DNA of 64,000 nucleotides from Luzula sylvatica (GCA_946800325.1 OX326958.1:69685264-69749263); one strand, 5' to 3'; positions 22,824 to 33,691 are shown, numbered from the stretch's first letter. Notes: generated by a model not told the origin, from the letters alone. Numbers and translations: made by a program.

Positions 22824-23804
22824 ATGAGTAATAAAATAGTATATTTGTGGGATATTATTCATCCGCAAAATACGTATCATATGCATAGATGTGGAGATGA
22901 ATGTGTTATTAGGAGATGGTTTGAAAATCATTTTTGGTGTGAGACGGGCAAAAGGATTCATCAATGTGGAACGAATTGCGATCAAAAGGTATTAGATGAT
23001 GAAGGCGATGCTTATTGCAAGATTAGTGGACGAGTTTTTACGTTATCTTGGGAGGAATGGTCGAAGAGCATGTGGTATAAGTTGGACCAAATGAAAGCGC
23101 GCAATAATAGGCAATTCGAAGAGCATGAGAAGGAAGAGGAATCGGATGACAATGGAGTCGATAAAGGAGAGGATAACGCATCGGATTCGGGCATGATTGG
23201 CACGGATCCGGTTGAGCGTGAATCAGATTCGGGGGTGATCGAAGCGGATTCGGGCGTGATCGAATCGGGTCCGGTTGAGAGTGAATCGGATTCGGGCATC
23301 ATCGAAGTGGATCCGGTTGAGTCTGAATCGGATTCGGGTGCGCGCAAATCAGATTCGAAAAATATTGAATCGGAGGACATAGTCGCAAAAGGCGAAATGA
23401 CTATTCTTTCAAAAATGCTCGAGTCGGGTACGGTGCGATTAAGAGATAAAAGGTATTCGGATCCGTATTTGAATTTGAAGAGAGATAATTGTCGAATATG
23501 CGTGTATGGAGATATGAGAGTTTTGTGCGCATTTCAAGAAGGGCGGTTATCCCCATTCGAAATACTACTCGAGGGGGGGCTCGATGATGAAGTGAACAGG
23601 CCGCCTCCGAAACCGAATATAAGGTACGGTGTGGAATCTTCAAAGGTGGTGATTCGTGTTGGTTTGAAAAGGCCTCCACCAAAACCGAATATACGGTACG
23701 ATGCGAAATCTTCAACGGTGGTGTTTTGTGTTATATTGAAAAGGCCACCGCCAAAACCTAATATAAATTTCGCATGTTTGATCCTTGAGGACAAGGATCT
23801 TTAA
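22824..23804 (+). CDS. Retrotransposon-borne Cys/His-rich acidic-repeat protein, 326 aa
   Basis: I do not recognise this protein. Residues 19-72 hold two H-x-C-G-x2-C motifs (H21/C23/C27 and H46/C48/C52), a WC at 38-39 and C65-x2-SG, plausible ligands for one or two zinc ions. Residues about 95-185 are very acidic with a repeated (V/S)ESDSG unit. A middle segment (about 190-255) looks globular. The C-terminus carries three 24-residue repeats starting RPPPKPNI at about 259, 283 and 307. Its stop overlaps the purine-rich tract before the 3' LTR. No Gag, RT or integrase motif is present. The frame is uninterrupted, which suggests recent activity or selection. Confidence 0.75.
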   Translation: MSNKIVYLWDIIHPQNTYHMHRCGDECVIRRWFENHFWCETGKRIHQCGTNCDQKVLDDEGDAYCKISGRVFTLSWEEWSKSMWYKLDQMKARNNRQFEEHEKEEESDDNGVDKGEDNASDSGMIGTDPVERESDSGVIEADSGVIESGPVESESDSGIIEVDPVESESDSGARKSDSKNIESEDIVAKGEMTILSKMLESGTVRLRDKRYSDPYLNLKRDNCRICVYGDMRVLCAFQEGRLSPFEILLEGGLDDEVNRPPPKPNIRYGVESSKVVIRVGLKRPPPKPNIRYDAKSSTVVFCVILKRPPPKPNINFACLILEDKDL

Positions 23805-23816
23805 AGGAGACGGTAT
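23803..23816 (+). promoter_or_regulatory. Probable polypurine tract
   Basis: aaaggaga followed by cggtat directly before the 3' LTR start at 23817. It is short for a polypurine tract, but the position is right. Confidence 0.5.
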
Positions 23817-24135
23817 TGTCATGACCCGAGAGTACATGGGTGATTAAGAATAAATAAGGGGTTTAATTGCAAATTATTTCTCGGTTCACGAGGTGCATGG
23901 TGCACCGGGTGTAGTTAATATTTTCTTTTATAGTTTTGTCGCGTTATAAATAGGGAGAAGAGAGAGAATTAGAAAATAATAATATTGATGTATTTGTTTC
24001 TTCGTGTAAGAACTTGTGTTCCGTTCTTGTTGAGTTTTGATTAATCGAGTTCGAATTGATTAAAACTTCAACCTTGTATCTTATTTTATTCGGTTTGAGA
24101 TTGTTTTTCGTAACGATTCGAGTCGAATCGTTACA
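23817..24135 (+). repeat. 3' LTR (319 bp)
   Basis: Begins TGTCATGACC and ends GTTACA, the same length as the outer 5' LTR. MADS-box coding sequence resumes at the next base. Confidence 0.95.
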
Positions 24136-24942
24136 GAGCTCTCCATCCTGTGCGACGTGCCGGTTTAGGTTTACGTGGCCGTTTCTGACGGATCCGGCAA
24201 TGCTGAACCTGAGATCTGGCCTGAACCGAAAAAAGCTTCTGAAATTCTCTCGCGCTTCAATGCTCTGTCCCAACCCGAACAAACCAAGAAGATGGTCGAC
24301 AAAGAGGGATTCGTTTCGCATCAAGTAGGCAAAATGCAAGTGCAGTTGGAGAAGATCGAGCGTGAGAATCGTGAACTGGAGATGAGTATTATGTTGCAGA
24401 ATTTGCTCGCAGGAAGATGCTCGATCGATGATCTTGGCAATTTCGAGACCGTAACGAGTCTTCTGAAAATGGCGGATACACGAATTGCAGAGTTAAGAAA
24501 GAGAGAAGAAAGCCATCTATTCTGTTCTACAGCACCACTCCTTTCAAGCACTGACGTGGTTTGCGGTACCAGTTCCGTGGAGAGCATCGTACCAGAACTA
24601 GGTTTTGTAAGCGAGCTCGTACCAGAACAAGTTGAGATGTTTGATGTGTCTTCTTCTTCAAAGTGGGGCATTGTTGAGAAAGATATATTGGAATCTCTTG
24701 ATCCGTCTAACAATGCCGATGTGTCTTCTCTACCGAATTTGTGTGTGGTTGAAACGGAAGAGGCAACGAAATATTTAAATCTTCATGAGATAGGCGAATC
24801 GAGTAGCGGCACGGTGTCATTTTCTGATTGGTCCGATGAATTAGTGGATGGCAATATAATGACACTCTTCGACGAATTCATTGACTGTTTGAGCTATGAC
24901 GAGTTTGATTCAGATATGGTGAGTATTTTCGCTTCTTTTTAG
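24136..24942 (+). pseudogene. Type I MADS-box gene, 3' part
   Basis: Resumes in phase after the insertion: (E)LSILCDVPV, then an in-frame TAG (about 24163) where family members have a residue inside the MADS domain. It then runs open to a TAG at 24942. Downstream features are those of AGL80-like proteins: a PEIWP motif, QTKKMVDKEGFVSHQV, and a coiled-coil-like segment (QVQLEKIERENRELEM). The last 130 residues are acidic and Ser-rich. Two independent lesions (the insertion and the TAG) make loss of function near certain, while the rest of the frame has stayed open, so inactivation is fairly recent. Confidence 0.85.
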
Positions 24943-26108
24943 ATTGATTAGAGGTTAATTAACACGTGTTTAACTACTATGAGGTGTTTGTATTGTAATA
25001 GATATTATGTTTATCTGTTAAGTTAGCTGGTAATTGGGGAATTAGTTAATCGAGTATTTGTTAGAAGTAAAGAATTCGCGGAAATGAATAAGCTAGTATA
25101 CACAAATAGATTTCATTACGAAAATTCGAAGCTATAAATCAGACTTGTCTATAGTGTTTTTTTTTTGCTTCGTTTAAAATGAATCGTAGAGCATTTGCAT
25201 AGTTTAATCTCCAAAATGTAAGATGAATTATCGTAATAATTCTTCTTTATCGACCAAATGGTAAGAATGAGGAAACCACTTCGATAACGAAGAATGCTTC
25301 AATTTCATAAGCATGGCGAATACCGCGTAGCATGGTCGATGTAACGACGCCACTGTCAAATACCTGCATAAATCATTCATTCATTCATTCGCGCAATAGT
25401 ATTCATTCATTAGTTCATTAATTCATTCGTTCGCGTATATCCAAACATGTTTGGATGGTTGTATTAGGAACAACACAAGCGGTTGAAATCTATGTAGACG
25501 AAGCCTGCACAATTGCAATTCATTTTCACATATTTGGATACAAGTAATAGAAGTTAATGAAGTTGCAATTTCATTGTTTGGATGATAAATGGTATGCCTA
25601 TTTGACTATTTCAGACATGTTTGGATGATAAAATTGGAATTAAAAAAGAAAAGAATATTCTCTCGACGGTCAATGTATAAAAATTGCATTCAAAAATCAA
25701 AAGATCACCTCCCACAAAAAATAAGAAAAAAAATATTATGGCCCTGGGCCTTCGGTCCAAAATATAAAAAAAATGAACTCAAAATTGTTAAATTTGTTTT
25801 AAATGTGTCATGCTAATTAAAGTTTAGTTTAGCCAACAGCCATTAAATTATTTTTTTTAACATGAATAGTAAAAACGTAATTTAAATACATTGAGAGTTA
25901 ATTTTATAACATCAATAGAAAAAAATGGTAACACTGAGTTTAATAAATTAATCATATGTTGCTCAGAACTTAAATATTTCAAAGAATAATATTACTAAAG
26001 ACTTCAAACTTGAAAGTCATTGATGGGCATTTCTTAGTGCATATGTATTTTAAAATACTGGATTTGAACAAAATCTTGATTTGTATTCCACCCTTTAAAA
26101 TGTCGTGA
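24943..26108. other. Spacer downstream of the MADS-box pseudogene
   Basis: AT-rich, with a loose (attc)n repeat at about 25368-25432 (cattcattcattcattcg and relatives). No gene is supported. Confidence 0.55.
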
Positions 26109-27331
26109 TTGATTTGTATTCCACCCTTGGATTTTAAAATACTGGATTTGATCTCTTCTTTCTCTTCTCCCACAGTCCCACTCGATTTGATTTATACAAG
26201 CTGTTCCGACCCTTCACCATTGTTCTCCTCCTCCGCTCGAACTCGAAGCTTCTGCCTTGTTTGTGCTCGCAACTCACCCAAACACATTCAGATTTTGAAG
26301 CATATGCCTCTCATCTCTTTGTGCTACTTCGTGGTAATTTTTGTAATTTCCCCCAAATCAAAACTTTCTTTCTTTTTTTGCTAATTTGGTGTCATTCAAG
26401 TATGATAGATGAATTGATTAGTATTGATTAACATGTTGCAATTTAGTATCCTAGATTCCTAATTTGGTTTGTTAGTACAATTTCAGGATAATACAGGCGA
26501 ATTTCCAAATTAGCGAAGGTTAGTTCCTTTTTATTTGGTCAGTGTGTGCGTGCAAGGTGTTTGTCAGAATGCCTCAACTTAATTGGTTAGTTCTTCAGTT
26601 CCGCATGACTCGCAGAAGCAAGGAGGCGACAAGCAAGGATAGAAGGAAAGGGCACAGCACTTGACGGAGCAAACACTGGCTATCCTCTCATATGGTTAGT
26701 GTGTGCATGCAAGGTGTTTGATATAATGACTCAACTTAATTAGTTAGTTATTTCATTGACCAATAATTTTCCTTTGATATACATTGGCTTTCATGTTTGT
26801 AGCCAATGAGAATCCTGAAGGGCATTTTAACCAGCCTTCCAAAGAATTGGTAACTACAATTTTAATATATTTTGGTTTGTATTATTTATTTGACAGTATA
26901 AATCTCAACGTTTTTGTTTTCACCTTTATTAACAGAGAATCTCTATATTCCATTCGCATCTTATTGGAATCGACAATTTGTAACTGCGATAATTTCCACG
27001 AGAGGCTTCATGAAATTCAATTAGGGGATAAGTGGCGCAAGGCATAGTTACCACGAGAGGCTTTTGGATGTTGCAAGACTCTTCTCACAGGTCACAATTA
27101 GTTCCCGAGTTTTTTTCACTTTCCACCCTAATTAATATTTGCTTAAAAGTCCTTTTTTATATTTTATGTAGATCACTTATCACGGCAGCTATGTATCCTT
27201 GATGTTATTTATATAACGAGGTATCTTTTTATTCTGTAAACCTAATTAATTATGCATAATTTTATGGATATCATTTTGCCTTAATTTTAGTATTTGCCTT
27301 GCTTGATCGAATTAGGGTTCTCGCACGGCAC

Positions 27332-27395
<64 letters not shown>

Positions 27396-28380
27396 ATGTG
27401 ATCTTTCATGAACTAAATGGTATTTATGTAATTTAACAGATTTTGTTGGAAAGTAACGAAAGTCTATCAAAGAAAGTGATTTGTGAAACTTAACAAAAAT
27501 GGAATTGAGGTTTGTTTTCTACAATTTGTTTAAGTTTAAATATAATTAATTTTGAAATAGTATTTTCTTTTTTGTGTAGCCTTATAGGGAGTCTCCATCC
27601 ATGTGGATTTTGGATAGTGCGGGCATGGTAGACATCAATGGATTCTGGTCCTTAACGGGTCGAGCCATTAAGTTCCCAAAATCAAACATGGCTGGTGGCG
27701 GCAGTGAGAAGATTTCATTTCTCAGGTAATTGAGTTTTTTTTATCAATTAAGGTTTTACTATTCATTTGCTTATTTTTTTGGTGACATAAAATAGTTATT
27801 CATTTTATGTTACATTTTACTTTTAAGGGTTTTTTTAATTTTTTCTTGGTTTTTTGTGCAGTTTATTTTTGGTGAATATTTGTTTTTATGGGATTTCGGA
27901 GTCGATAATTTTAACCCTAAAAGGTTTAGAAATTTCGTTTTATTTTTAATTGAAATTTCCTTTATTAAATATTTTTTATTTAGGTATTTCAATATAATGT
28001 TGTCAAAAGGACTGGAAATTTTGTCCAACCAACATCAAAATTTTGCTATTTTTAATGGAAAATTTGCAATTAAACCTTTGCTATTTTGGTAACTTCTGAA
28101 ATATTTTCAGGCGAGTATATGTCTCAAGAGGAAGTCTGAATTTGCTCAAATGAAAGTAAATGACATCATTGCACGGGGTAAGGTATAAAAGGACTAAATT
28201 GCAAATGTTAAATTTTATCAATGAAGAACTAATTTTGTTTTTAACTTGTTTTATTTTAGGGTCGTACAATAATTTATTCGCAACACGTCATAAAAAATAT
28301 ATATTATCTTTATTTGGAAAGTCCTAAAAAGATCGTGCGATTGTGTTTCGTCAGTTCAACTTATTCTTCTGGCTGCAAGG
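26109..28380 (+). pseudogene. Series of exon-like fragments of an unknown gene
   Basis: Several short stretches with splice-like borders lie on the plus strand. About 26803-26849 reads ANENPEGHFNQPSKEL before a donor (gtaact). About 27580-27725 follows an acceptor (tgtgtag), reads SPSMWILDSAGMVDINGFW and continues to SEKISFLR before gtaatt. About 28111-28150 continues in phase as RRVYVSRGSLNLLK and stops. Pyrimidine-rich sequence at 26150-26300 could be a 5' UTR. I cannot join the parts into one open frame and do not recognise the protein. It may be a transposon-captured or decayed gene. Confidence 0.4.
27332..27391. repeat. (AT)n microsatellite
   Basis: Sixty bases of uninterrupted alternating AT/TA, inside one of the presumed introns of the fragment series. 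Confidence 0.95.
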
Positions 28381-28876
28381 TAATAATAATCCAGAACCCC
28401 CATCATGAACTCACGTCGTGTCGTGCTATCTGGACTCCCAAATGAGGATTTTCAATAATTATGGGAACAATAATGCACCAAATATAAAAAATATCTTATT
28501 TAAATTTAAACCGTTCTCAACTTATTGAGGCAATTTAGTAGCAAAGAGTATAAAGACACATTTATAATCTTCATCCAAATTATAATAATGAGGAGAATCA
28601 TCATGTTAAAAAATATTTCCAAGCTAATATGAATCAATATTTGTGTTCACACTCAGTATAAAAATATAATTATGAAATCTTCATCCAAATTTCTATTTAT
28701 AATCTCATCCAAAATAATAATAATTATGGATCAATATATTAGGTGAGCCACACATACAATACAAACTCATATAAGACAATTCAATCATATTTGTGTTCAC
28801 ACTCAGGAGACATATAGCATAATCAAATTTCCAACGGTAACAAAATATTCGAAAATCTTAATCCAACGTTAAAAAA
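28381..28876. other. AT-rich spacer
   Basis: No gene. Loose repeats of cttcatccaaat and atttgtgttcacactcag occur here. Confidence 0.5.
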
Positions 28877-29156
28877 ATCTAATCTAACGTTAATATTTCA
28901 ATATTATTCAAATGAACTCGGTTCACGATTTAATGTAAGAACCAGAATGTGACTTTCATTTAAGGTGTATACATTAGTCTGTACGCCGAGTATATGGTAT
29001 TAGTATCCAAGAAAATCTAATCTAACGTTAATATTATTTCAATATTATTCAAAATGAATTGGGTTCACTATTTAATGACAGGACCTAAGTGTGAAGTTCA
29101 TTTATGGTGTATACATTAGTGTGTACACCGAGTCTAGGGAATTAGTTATCCAAGAA
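28877..29156 (+). repeat. Tandem duplication of an upstream segment (137 + 143 bp)
   Basis: Units 28877-29013 and 29014-29156 both start aatctaatctaacgttaat and share ttcaatattattcaaa, ggtgtatacattagt, gtacgccgag/gtacaccgag and atccaagaa. The array ends just before a pyrimidine-rich, 5'-UTR-like stretch, so it may be a duplicated promoter segment. Confidence 0.85.
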
Positions 29157-29455
29157 AATCTTATCCCCATCTTTATAAACCTCCGTCCTATCTTCTCTGT
29201 CCTCATTTCATTCCCCCTCTCCTCTCCCAAACAAATCCGTAGATCCCCCTTTCTTCTCTCTTCTTTTCTTCTCTCCCTTCTTTTGTATACTGTAATTCTT
29301 TCCCGCCAAAGAAGCCCTAGATCCATACATCCAGATAGCCGACAACCAATTACCTACAGCAAGCTTCTATTCAGTAGATAGTTTGAATGGGAGACGAGAT
29401 CGAGATGGGAAATCCAAACTCGAGAGGAACGTTCTCTTCTAAATCCGAACTCGAT
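29157..29455 (+). promoter_or_regulatory. 5'-UTR-like leader and possible first exon before copy 2
   Basis: About 29180-29310 is a classic plant pyrimidine-rich leader. An ATG at about 29388 opens MGDEIEMGNPNSRGTFSSK and runs into the repeated segment, where it meets a TAA. It may be the authentic first exon of the gene whose fragments make up the repeat; copy 1 lacks it. Confidence 0.45.
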
Positions 29456-30382
29456 AGTTTCAATGGATAATTTCATTACCGGACATAAACAAGAACGTAA
29501 GTGTTTCTCCTCCATTTTTTGTATTTTATCAAAATTAATGGTTTTTCTTTTTTGGTACCACCAAAATCAAGCAAGTAAATGGGTTGGCTTGGTTTACTCT
29601 TCTCTTTGCTTTGATTTTTAGTTTCTTCTCCTCTTATTATTGATAAAGTCCTGATGGATTCTTGATCTGATTGTCTTTGATTTTTAATTTCTTCTTAACT
29701 TATCTTTTATCATAATTATTGATTCTGTTTTTTATTGACTGTATAGTTTAAAGTTTTATGATAAGCGAGATTGGCACGGGATTTCGATTACCACAGTACA
29801 AGGATTTCTTCTCTTTTATTGCTGTTTGATTTGGACGAGAATAAGACAAAAAACCAGAAGGATTTACCCCTGTACGAGTTCATTTTCAGTTTTATCCCTT
29901 CTAAAATAATAAATCATATTTATGATTCGATCTAATTTGTTTTCAAAATTGGTGCAGAGATGCGGTGAGTTCCATCGAGAACAGCCTCGAAGAGGTCATT
30001 TCGGGCCAGAGATGAGTTCCGTCGAGAACAGCCTCGAAGAGGTCATTTCGGGCCAGAAAGTGTCATCTCTATGCATTAGAAACTCATCGATCTTCTCCAA
30101 GCTCTTCTTGGCAATAATCACTGTAATTATTTTTGTTAGTTACAGTACTGAAAGTGTTCTTATTCAAGTTCATTTTAGCATTATTTTAAATGCTAATTAG
30201 TTCTGTATTTTCAGGTTTATGATGAATAGTGGCCAATTCTCTTAAACCAGTTCAAATCGAGACATTCGATTTAGCACTCACAAATTCTATTCCGAAATCG
30301 GAAGTCAAGGATCAGAGCAACAACAAAGTTTAATGAAGAATTGGCGATGCAGAGACTAAACAAAATGATACTCGATCAGGTC
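29456..30382 (+). pseudogene. Dispersed gene-fragment repeat, copy 2
   Basis: Matches 1496-2375 at very high identity, with the same donors and acceptors. The difference is a 47-bp tandem duplication inside the exon (second unit 30011-30057), which changes the reading of the SSVENSLEEVISGQK stretch. Identity stops at 30382, just past the cag|gt donor-like site, where the GC minisatellite takes over. The low divergence implies recent duplication or gene conversion. Confidence 0.7.
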
Positions 30383-30960
30383 CAAGTGGGGCCCGGTCCG
30401 GAGGGGGTCGGGCCCAAGTGGGGCCCGGTCCGGAGGGGGGCGTCGGGCCCAAGTGGGGCCCGGTCCCGAGGGGGGGGTCGGGCCCAAGTTGGGCCCCGTC
30501 CGGAGGGGGGGTCGGGCCCAAGTTGGGCCCGGTCCGGGGGGGGGGGGGTCGGGCCCAAGTGGGGCCCGGTCCCGAGGGGGGGTCGGGCCCAAGTGGGGCC
30601 CGGTCCCGAGGGGGGGGTCGGGCCCAACTGGGGCCCGGTCCGGAGGGGGGGTCGGGCCCAACTGGGGCCCGGTCCGGAGGGGGGGGGTCGGGCCCAAGTG
30701 GGGCCCGGTCCCGAGGGGGGGTCGGGCCCAAGTGGGGCCCGGTCCCGAGGGGGGGTCGGGCCCAAGTGGGGCCCGGTCCGGGGGGGTCGGGCCCGCGGGG
30801 GGGGCCGGCCCGGGGGGGTCGGGCCCAAGGGGGGCCCGGCCCGGGGGAGTCGGGCCCGCGGGGGGCCGGCCCGGGGGGAGTCGGGGGGCCCGCTGGGGGG
30901 GGGGGGGGCGGTCGGGCCCGCTTGGGGGGGGCCGCGCGCCAGGGTTGTTGACCCCATGCC
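30383..30960 (+). repeat. Very GC-rich minisatellite, about 15 units of 30-36 bp
   Basis: Units follow gtcgggcccaagtggggccc then ggtcccgagggggg, with variation in the G-run, in aag/aac/gcg and in ccgg/cccg; the 3' units are the most degenerate. It ends in gccagggttgttgacc. Long open frames in all six frames (Gly/Pro/Arg repeats) are by-products. The plus strand is G-rich with many runs of four or more G, so quadruplex formation is likely. The composition contrasts sharply with the AT-rich surroundings. Confidence 0.95.
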
Positions 30961-31289
30961 GGATCAATCCGAAAAAGGAGAAGGAGAAAAAAAGGAAGTT
31001 TTAATATGTGAATTTTGAACTTTCAGAGGGTATGTGTAATTTTGCACAATTATTCTTGAAGTGTTGTATCAAAAACATTTAAGGTTTATCAAATTTATTC
31101 TTCTAAATACAAAATCAAAACTCAGATTTTTATTAAATTTATCATCTTCTGAAAACATACCTTATAAATAGAAATTATGAATATTTACAACTCCAAAAAG
31201 TCGCATTCTACGAGCACAAGTGTCCATTTTTACATCACAATTTTTCAAATAATCTTTGTGCAACATTACTACTACCTGTAAATACGTGT
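30961..31289. other. AT-rich spacer
   Basis: Nothing recognisable between the minisatellite and the segmental duplication. Confidence 0.5.
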
Positions 31290-32176
31290 TTCCAGATTTT
31301 AACCCATCACATATTTTATATTTTTGTATTAACATGTTAATTTAAATATGGAGAATACGGCGGATAAATCTTGGGACAAAATAAACTTACACTTTTTTTT
31401 ATAATTATCATTTTCAGAAAACAAATAGGAAATTCTGTTTTTCCCCAAAATACCCCTGCCGAATTTTCTATATTGGATCAACACGCTTAATTAACATAAT
31501 AATTAAAAAAAATATCATTAATAATTAGTATTACATATTAAATAACATTATTATGGTCTATGATGAAAATTACTAATTACTGAATAGGTTACTCTAAATA
31601 TGAAAAAAAAAATTATTTGGAGAATTTATGTTTGGACTAAATATGAAAAAAATATCAAGATATAAATACACTGTGAATTAACGTTATTTAGGATTTGATT
31701 TCTTCGTTAGGATTATAATTTGCTTTAATATCTAGGGTTCTAGGTTAAAATTAGCTTTTTTGTTTTAAAATTAGGGGCAACTTAATATTGATTTTTTCAG
31801 ATACCAATTTATTGAATTACAATTTGTGTGAATTTTTTTTTTTTTTATTTCTAGATTTTATAAATTTCAATTGGTTTTGAATTACATTTTTTGCATTTTT
31901 ATCTAGATTTAGAATTTCAATTTATTACTCGTAACGTTTTCATAAGAAATAATTCAATTTAACTTCCGATTATTTTCAGGTGGTGAGCATCCAACGAGGC
32001 CATCCATCATGACATTGGAGGTGATTTTGGATCTTAAAGTTGGTTATTTTAAAAAATATATTGTACATGACTTTATTGGTAGGGGCATTTTCATATATCC
32101 TTATTAAATATCAACAAAAAAGTTGGCACAATTAAATTAGGGCTGAAAATAATGCAAGAAAGGATCTAGTAGTGGC
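31290..32176 (+). repeat. Segmental duplication, copy A
   Basis: Direct repeat of 33692-35415. Shared landmarks include acgtgtttccagattt, aatcttgggacaaaataaac, caagatataaatacactg, ggatttgatttcttcgtt, ttttcaggtggt and gatctagtagtggctaag. It keeps the empty target (ggaaattc, 31428-31435) of the hAT MITE found in copy B. Its 3' end is interrupted at about 32177 by a LINE fragment. Any gene in the ancestral segment is not recognisable. Confidence 0.85.
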
Positions 32177-32431
32177 TAAGATCGTCTATCGATGCCATAT
32201 TTATGAAGGAAATTGTGACGAAAAATATTTCGAGGAATTTTTCTTGTATTCGTGTTTAGATAATAGGTTATAAAATTTTCTTGTTAGGTTTGCTTATGCT
32301 TGAGTATCGTTTAAGTTATTTTGCTTTTTCGTTCTCTTATTTGCCGTTTTAATTTGTCATTTTGATTCTACGTCATCATCATGTAATGTGACTTTTGAAT
32401 TAATATATCCTCAAGGGCATTTTTGCAAAAA

Positions 32432-32440
<9 letters not shown>
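32177..32440 (+). mobile_element. 5'-truncated copy of the ORF1-only LINE-like element
   Basis: Matches about 6521-6775: the last ORF codons, the stop region, the 3' UTR (ttgttaggtttgcttatgc, tgtaatgtgacttttgaa, caagggcatttttgc) and the A-tail. A 1-bp deletion in the coding part shifts the frame. 5' truncation is normal for target-primed reverse transcription. The insertion interrupts segmental copy A; in copy B the same site is intact at about 35412. Confidence 0.9.

Positions 32441-32486
<46 letters not shown>
32441..32486. repeat. (AT)n microsatellite after the A-tail
   Basis: About 23 AT units directly following the LINE A-tail, probably grown from it. Confidence 0.9.
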
Positions 32487-32489
<3 letters not shown>

Positions 32490-33691
32490 TGATCTTTGTA
32501 CTTATATCTCAATTAGGAAAGGGCGACTATCCTAACCTTAATAAAACCAAAAAACTATCACAATATTTAGTTTCTTTTATTTCACCAATATTTGTTTTAC
32601 ATCTAATCAATTAACGCTATAATTAATATTTCATGCTAGTTGTTTTTATAGATTTTTTGTGTGAAATAAAAATTGATTTCTGTTAGTTTTACAAGTCTTG
32701 ATTTATTCATTTATAGATAGTGTTTTCATCATATGAAAATAAGTTTTTTGAAATAAGAAAAAGAACCTCACAAATTGGTAAAGGTTCGGTAAAGATTCTT
32801 GTAGTTTATTTTTGACTAAATTACTTAAAATCCCTGCATTTTCTAAGTTTTCTGAATCGGCCCTTGCAGAAAAAAAAAATTCTTTTGATAACTCTTTCTT
32901 TTGTTGAAATTCATTTTAATTTTTCTTGTTTTACTTTTGAGGATATTCTCGGCTTTATCCCTGCAAAAGCCAAAATTATTTATGGAGATATCCCATGATT
33001 GGAAAACAACATACATGTTTCACGGTGCAGTGCCGTTTAATTATGTCAAAACAAGCCCTTTTAGTGGTTCTGAATCCAAGATGTTTGGTCCCTCTTGAAT
33101 TTGCAAGTTGGATTAATTATTTGAGATTTTGAACGATGTTAGGGACTCCAAAGGACATTAATATGAGAGAGATTTGAATGGGAATGATGTCAGCCTCGAG
33201 CTTTAACATCTTCAAGTATTTCGGCCCGAGATTTATTTGGTTTTGATCTACTCTTTAAGTACAAAGGGGAGACTGACTTATTATTGCCTTGTCACCGTAT
33301 AATGGAAAAGCTACAATTAGACCAAGAATTTGTGTTGTTTATATTCTTACATGGACTGTGTTCATAAAAGCTATATCTACTTAATCATTTAATTTACGGA
33401 AACCGTACGTCCGTACCTACATTACATTCTTCTTTGCATTTGACTAAAATCGGATTTTAACTAAAATAATCTTGTTTTGCAAGATAATCTTCAAGCATAT
33501 CTCACACTAATTTTGTTGGAAAATAATTTCGAAAAATAATCTTGTTTTGCAAGATATTTCAAAATTAACTAAAATCGGATTTTAAAAATTTGGTGGATTA
33601 ATTAAATTTGATTCGTTATTTTATGAATGGTGAGAGTGATCGGTGAAATTACCGAATTTTTAAATTCTGGTGCATAATTCAATTCCAAAAA
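32487..33691. other. AT-rich spacer between duplicated segments
   Basis: A short frame at 32901-33098 (ending KTSPFSGSESKMFGPS) matches nothing I know. aataatcttgttttgcaagat occurs in two forms at about 33468 and 33535, with aaaatcggattttaa repeated nearby. Confidence 0.5.

Larger units (their letters stand above)
21146..24135 (+). mobile_element. Non-autonomous LTR retrotransposon inserted in the MADS-box gene
   Basis: Two 319-bp LTRs, each beginning TGTCATGACC and ending GTTACA, flank an internal region that opens with an initiator-Met tRNA primer-binding site and ends after a purine-rich stretch. Flanking 5-mers are gatct (21141-21145) and gagct (24136-24140), a target duplication with one mismatch. 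No gag, protease, integrase or RT is recognisable; the only long frame encodes an unrelated 326-aa protein. The 5' end is unusual, with a second, partial LTR directly behind the first. At 2990 bp it sits between TRIM and LARD size classes. Confidence 0.9.

Noticed and set aside
29091..29381. 96-aa open frame before copy 2
   Set aside because: It lies in the pyrimidine-rich leader. Its Ser/Leu/Pro composition is what any CT-rich 5' UTR gives, and a better start lies downstream at about 29388.
30330..31018. Several 130-225-aa open frames on both strands (Gly/Pro/Arg repeats)
   Set aside because: They occur in all six frames because the GC minisatellite unit lacks stop codons. There is no start context, no splicing and no family resemblance.
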